Part shown: positions 21,527 to 21,647 of the stretch, piece by piece
Numbering within the stretch: position 1 is the stretch's first letter
Layout: each line of letters begins with the position of its first letter
DNA from: Deltaproteobacteria bacterium
GTDB taxonomy: Bacteria > Desulfobacterota_B > Binatia > UBA9968
Assembly (NCBI GenBank): GCA_016193385.1
Contig: JACPSF010000096.1
Location: 1 to 21,647 of the forward strand
Reading direction: 5' to 3'
Length of the DNA: 21,647 nt
Notes under the pieces: generated by a model
Seen by the model: the letters and a program-made list of their open reading frames with translations, nothing else
What the model was told of the DNA's origin: nothing
The model's database searches: none
Translations under genes and position numbers: made by a program

Positions 21527-21646
21527 TTATGGGTCGGTGAGTTGCAGGAAGACAGTTCCGTTTTGCCCATTGGGTGTTCCTGCAGAGGCCGTGATTCGAG
21601 ATTGATCGAACCCGGTGATGTCTTTGTAATACATAGTTATCCTACC
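21527..21646 (-). CDS. Possible partial gene, C-terminal end (cut by window edge)
   Basis: On the minus strand a frame open at the right edge reads GRITMYYKDITGFDQSRITA, then SAGTPNGQNGTVFLQLTDP and TAA (21527-21529). Composition looks protein-like, as in a beta-rich C-terminus. It could also be a 35-residue ORF from the internal ATG at 21634. Family not recognised. The stop is 55 bases before the receptor start. Confidence 0.35.
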   Translation of the reverse strand, partial: GRITMYYKDITGFDQSRITASAGTPNGQNGTVFLQLTDP

Positions 21647-21647
21647 C

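Noticed and set aside
1..21647. Search by eye for CRISPR arrays, tRNA and rRNA genes
   Set aside because: No regularly spaced short repeats, tRNA-like cloverleaf ends or rRNA signatures were recognised; a covariance search was not possible.

Overview
The window is about 21.6 kb of bacterial DNA of moderately high GC, probably from an uncultured soil or groundwater lineage. The many orphan solute receptors, PuuE-like CE4 hydrolases, TAXI-TRAP transport and benzoylformate-decarboxylase-like enzymes recall Tectomicrobia, NC10, Rokubacteria or deltaproteobacterial MAGs. That placement is inferred from gene content only. No rRNA, tRNA or CRISPR was seen.

Left edge (1-1937): the C-terminus of an IS91-family transposase is followed by a 162-bp repeat and then a short integron cassette array with no integrase in the window. 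The cassettes carry a group I truncated haemoglobin, closed by a textbook 61-bp attC at 1062-1122, and a hicA-hicB toxin-antitoxin pair, closed by an eroded attC. A half-attC marks the end of the array. A 31-bp tandem duplication separates hicA from hicB.

Receptor/hydrolase block (1938-9750): an iron(III)-type binding protein on the plus strand faces a seven-gene minus-strand array. The array has three paralogous NMT1/THI5-like receptors interleaved with four PuuE-like polysaccharide-deacetylase-fold proteins. It grew by tandem duplication of a [hydrolase B - hydrolase A - receptor] unit. A ten-codon remnant of a lost hydrolase B copy survives at 7703-7736 with its original 11-nt spacing to the next gene. 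No permease or ATPase belongs to this block.

Transport block (9751-18007): a TAXI receptor and a fused 4TM/12TM TRAP permease lie on the plus strand. Convergent to them is a complete ABC importer operon on the minus strand: DUF1989 protein, Tat-type THI5-like receptor, ATPase and two permeases, with overlapping 4- and 8-nt gene junctions. Between the two lies the 3' remnant of a second TPP-enzyme gene.

Right edge (18008-21647): the second copy of the 162-bp repeat (about 92% identical, no gaps) again ends in an attC-type core, GTTAGAC. It is followed by the start of a TIR-like/deoxyribosyltransferase-like gene cut off by a 140-bp MITE with 21-bp perfect inverted ends. A minus-strand receptor plus TPP-dependent decarboxylase operon follows, then a possible partial gene.

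Overall this is an accessory region: metabolic genes for scavenging small organic acids, amides or heterocycles, bracketed by integron- and IS-derived debris. Exact substrates cannot be read from sequence.
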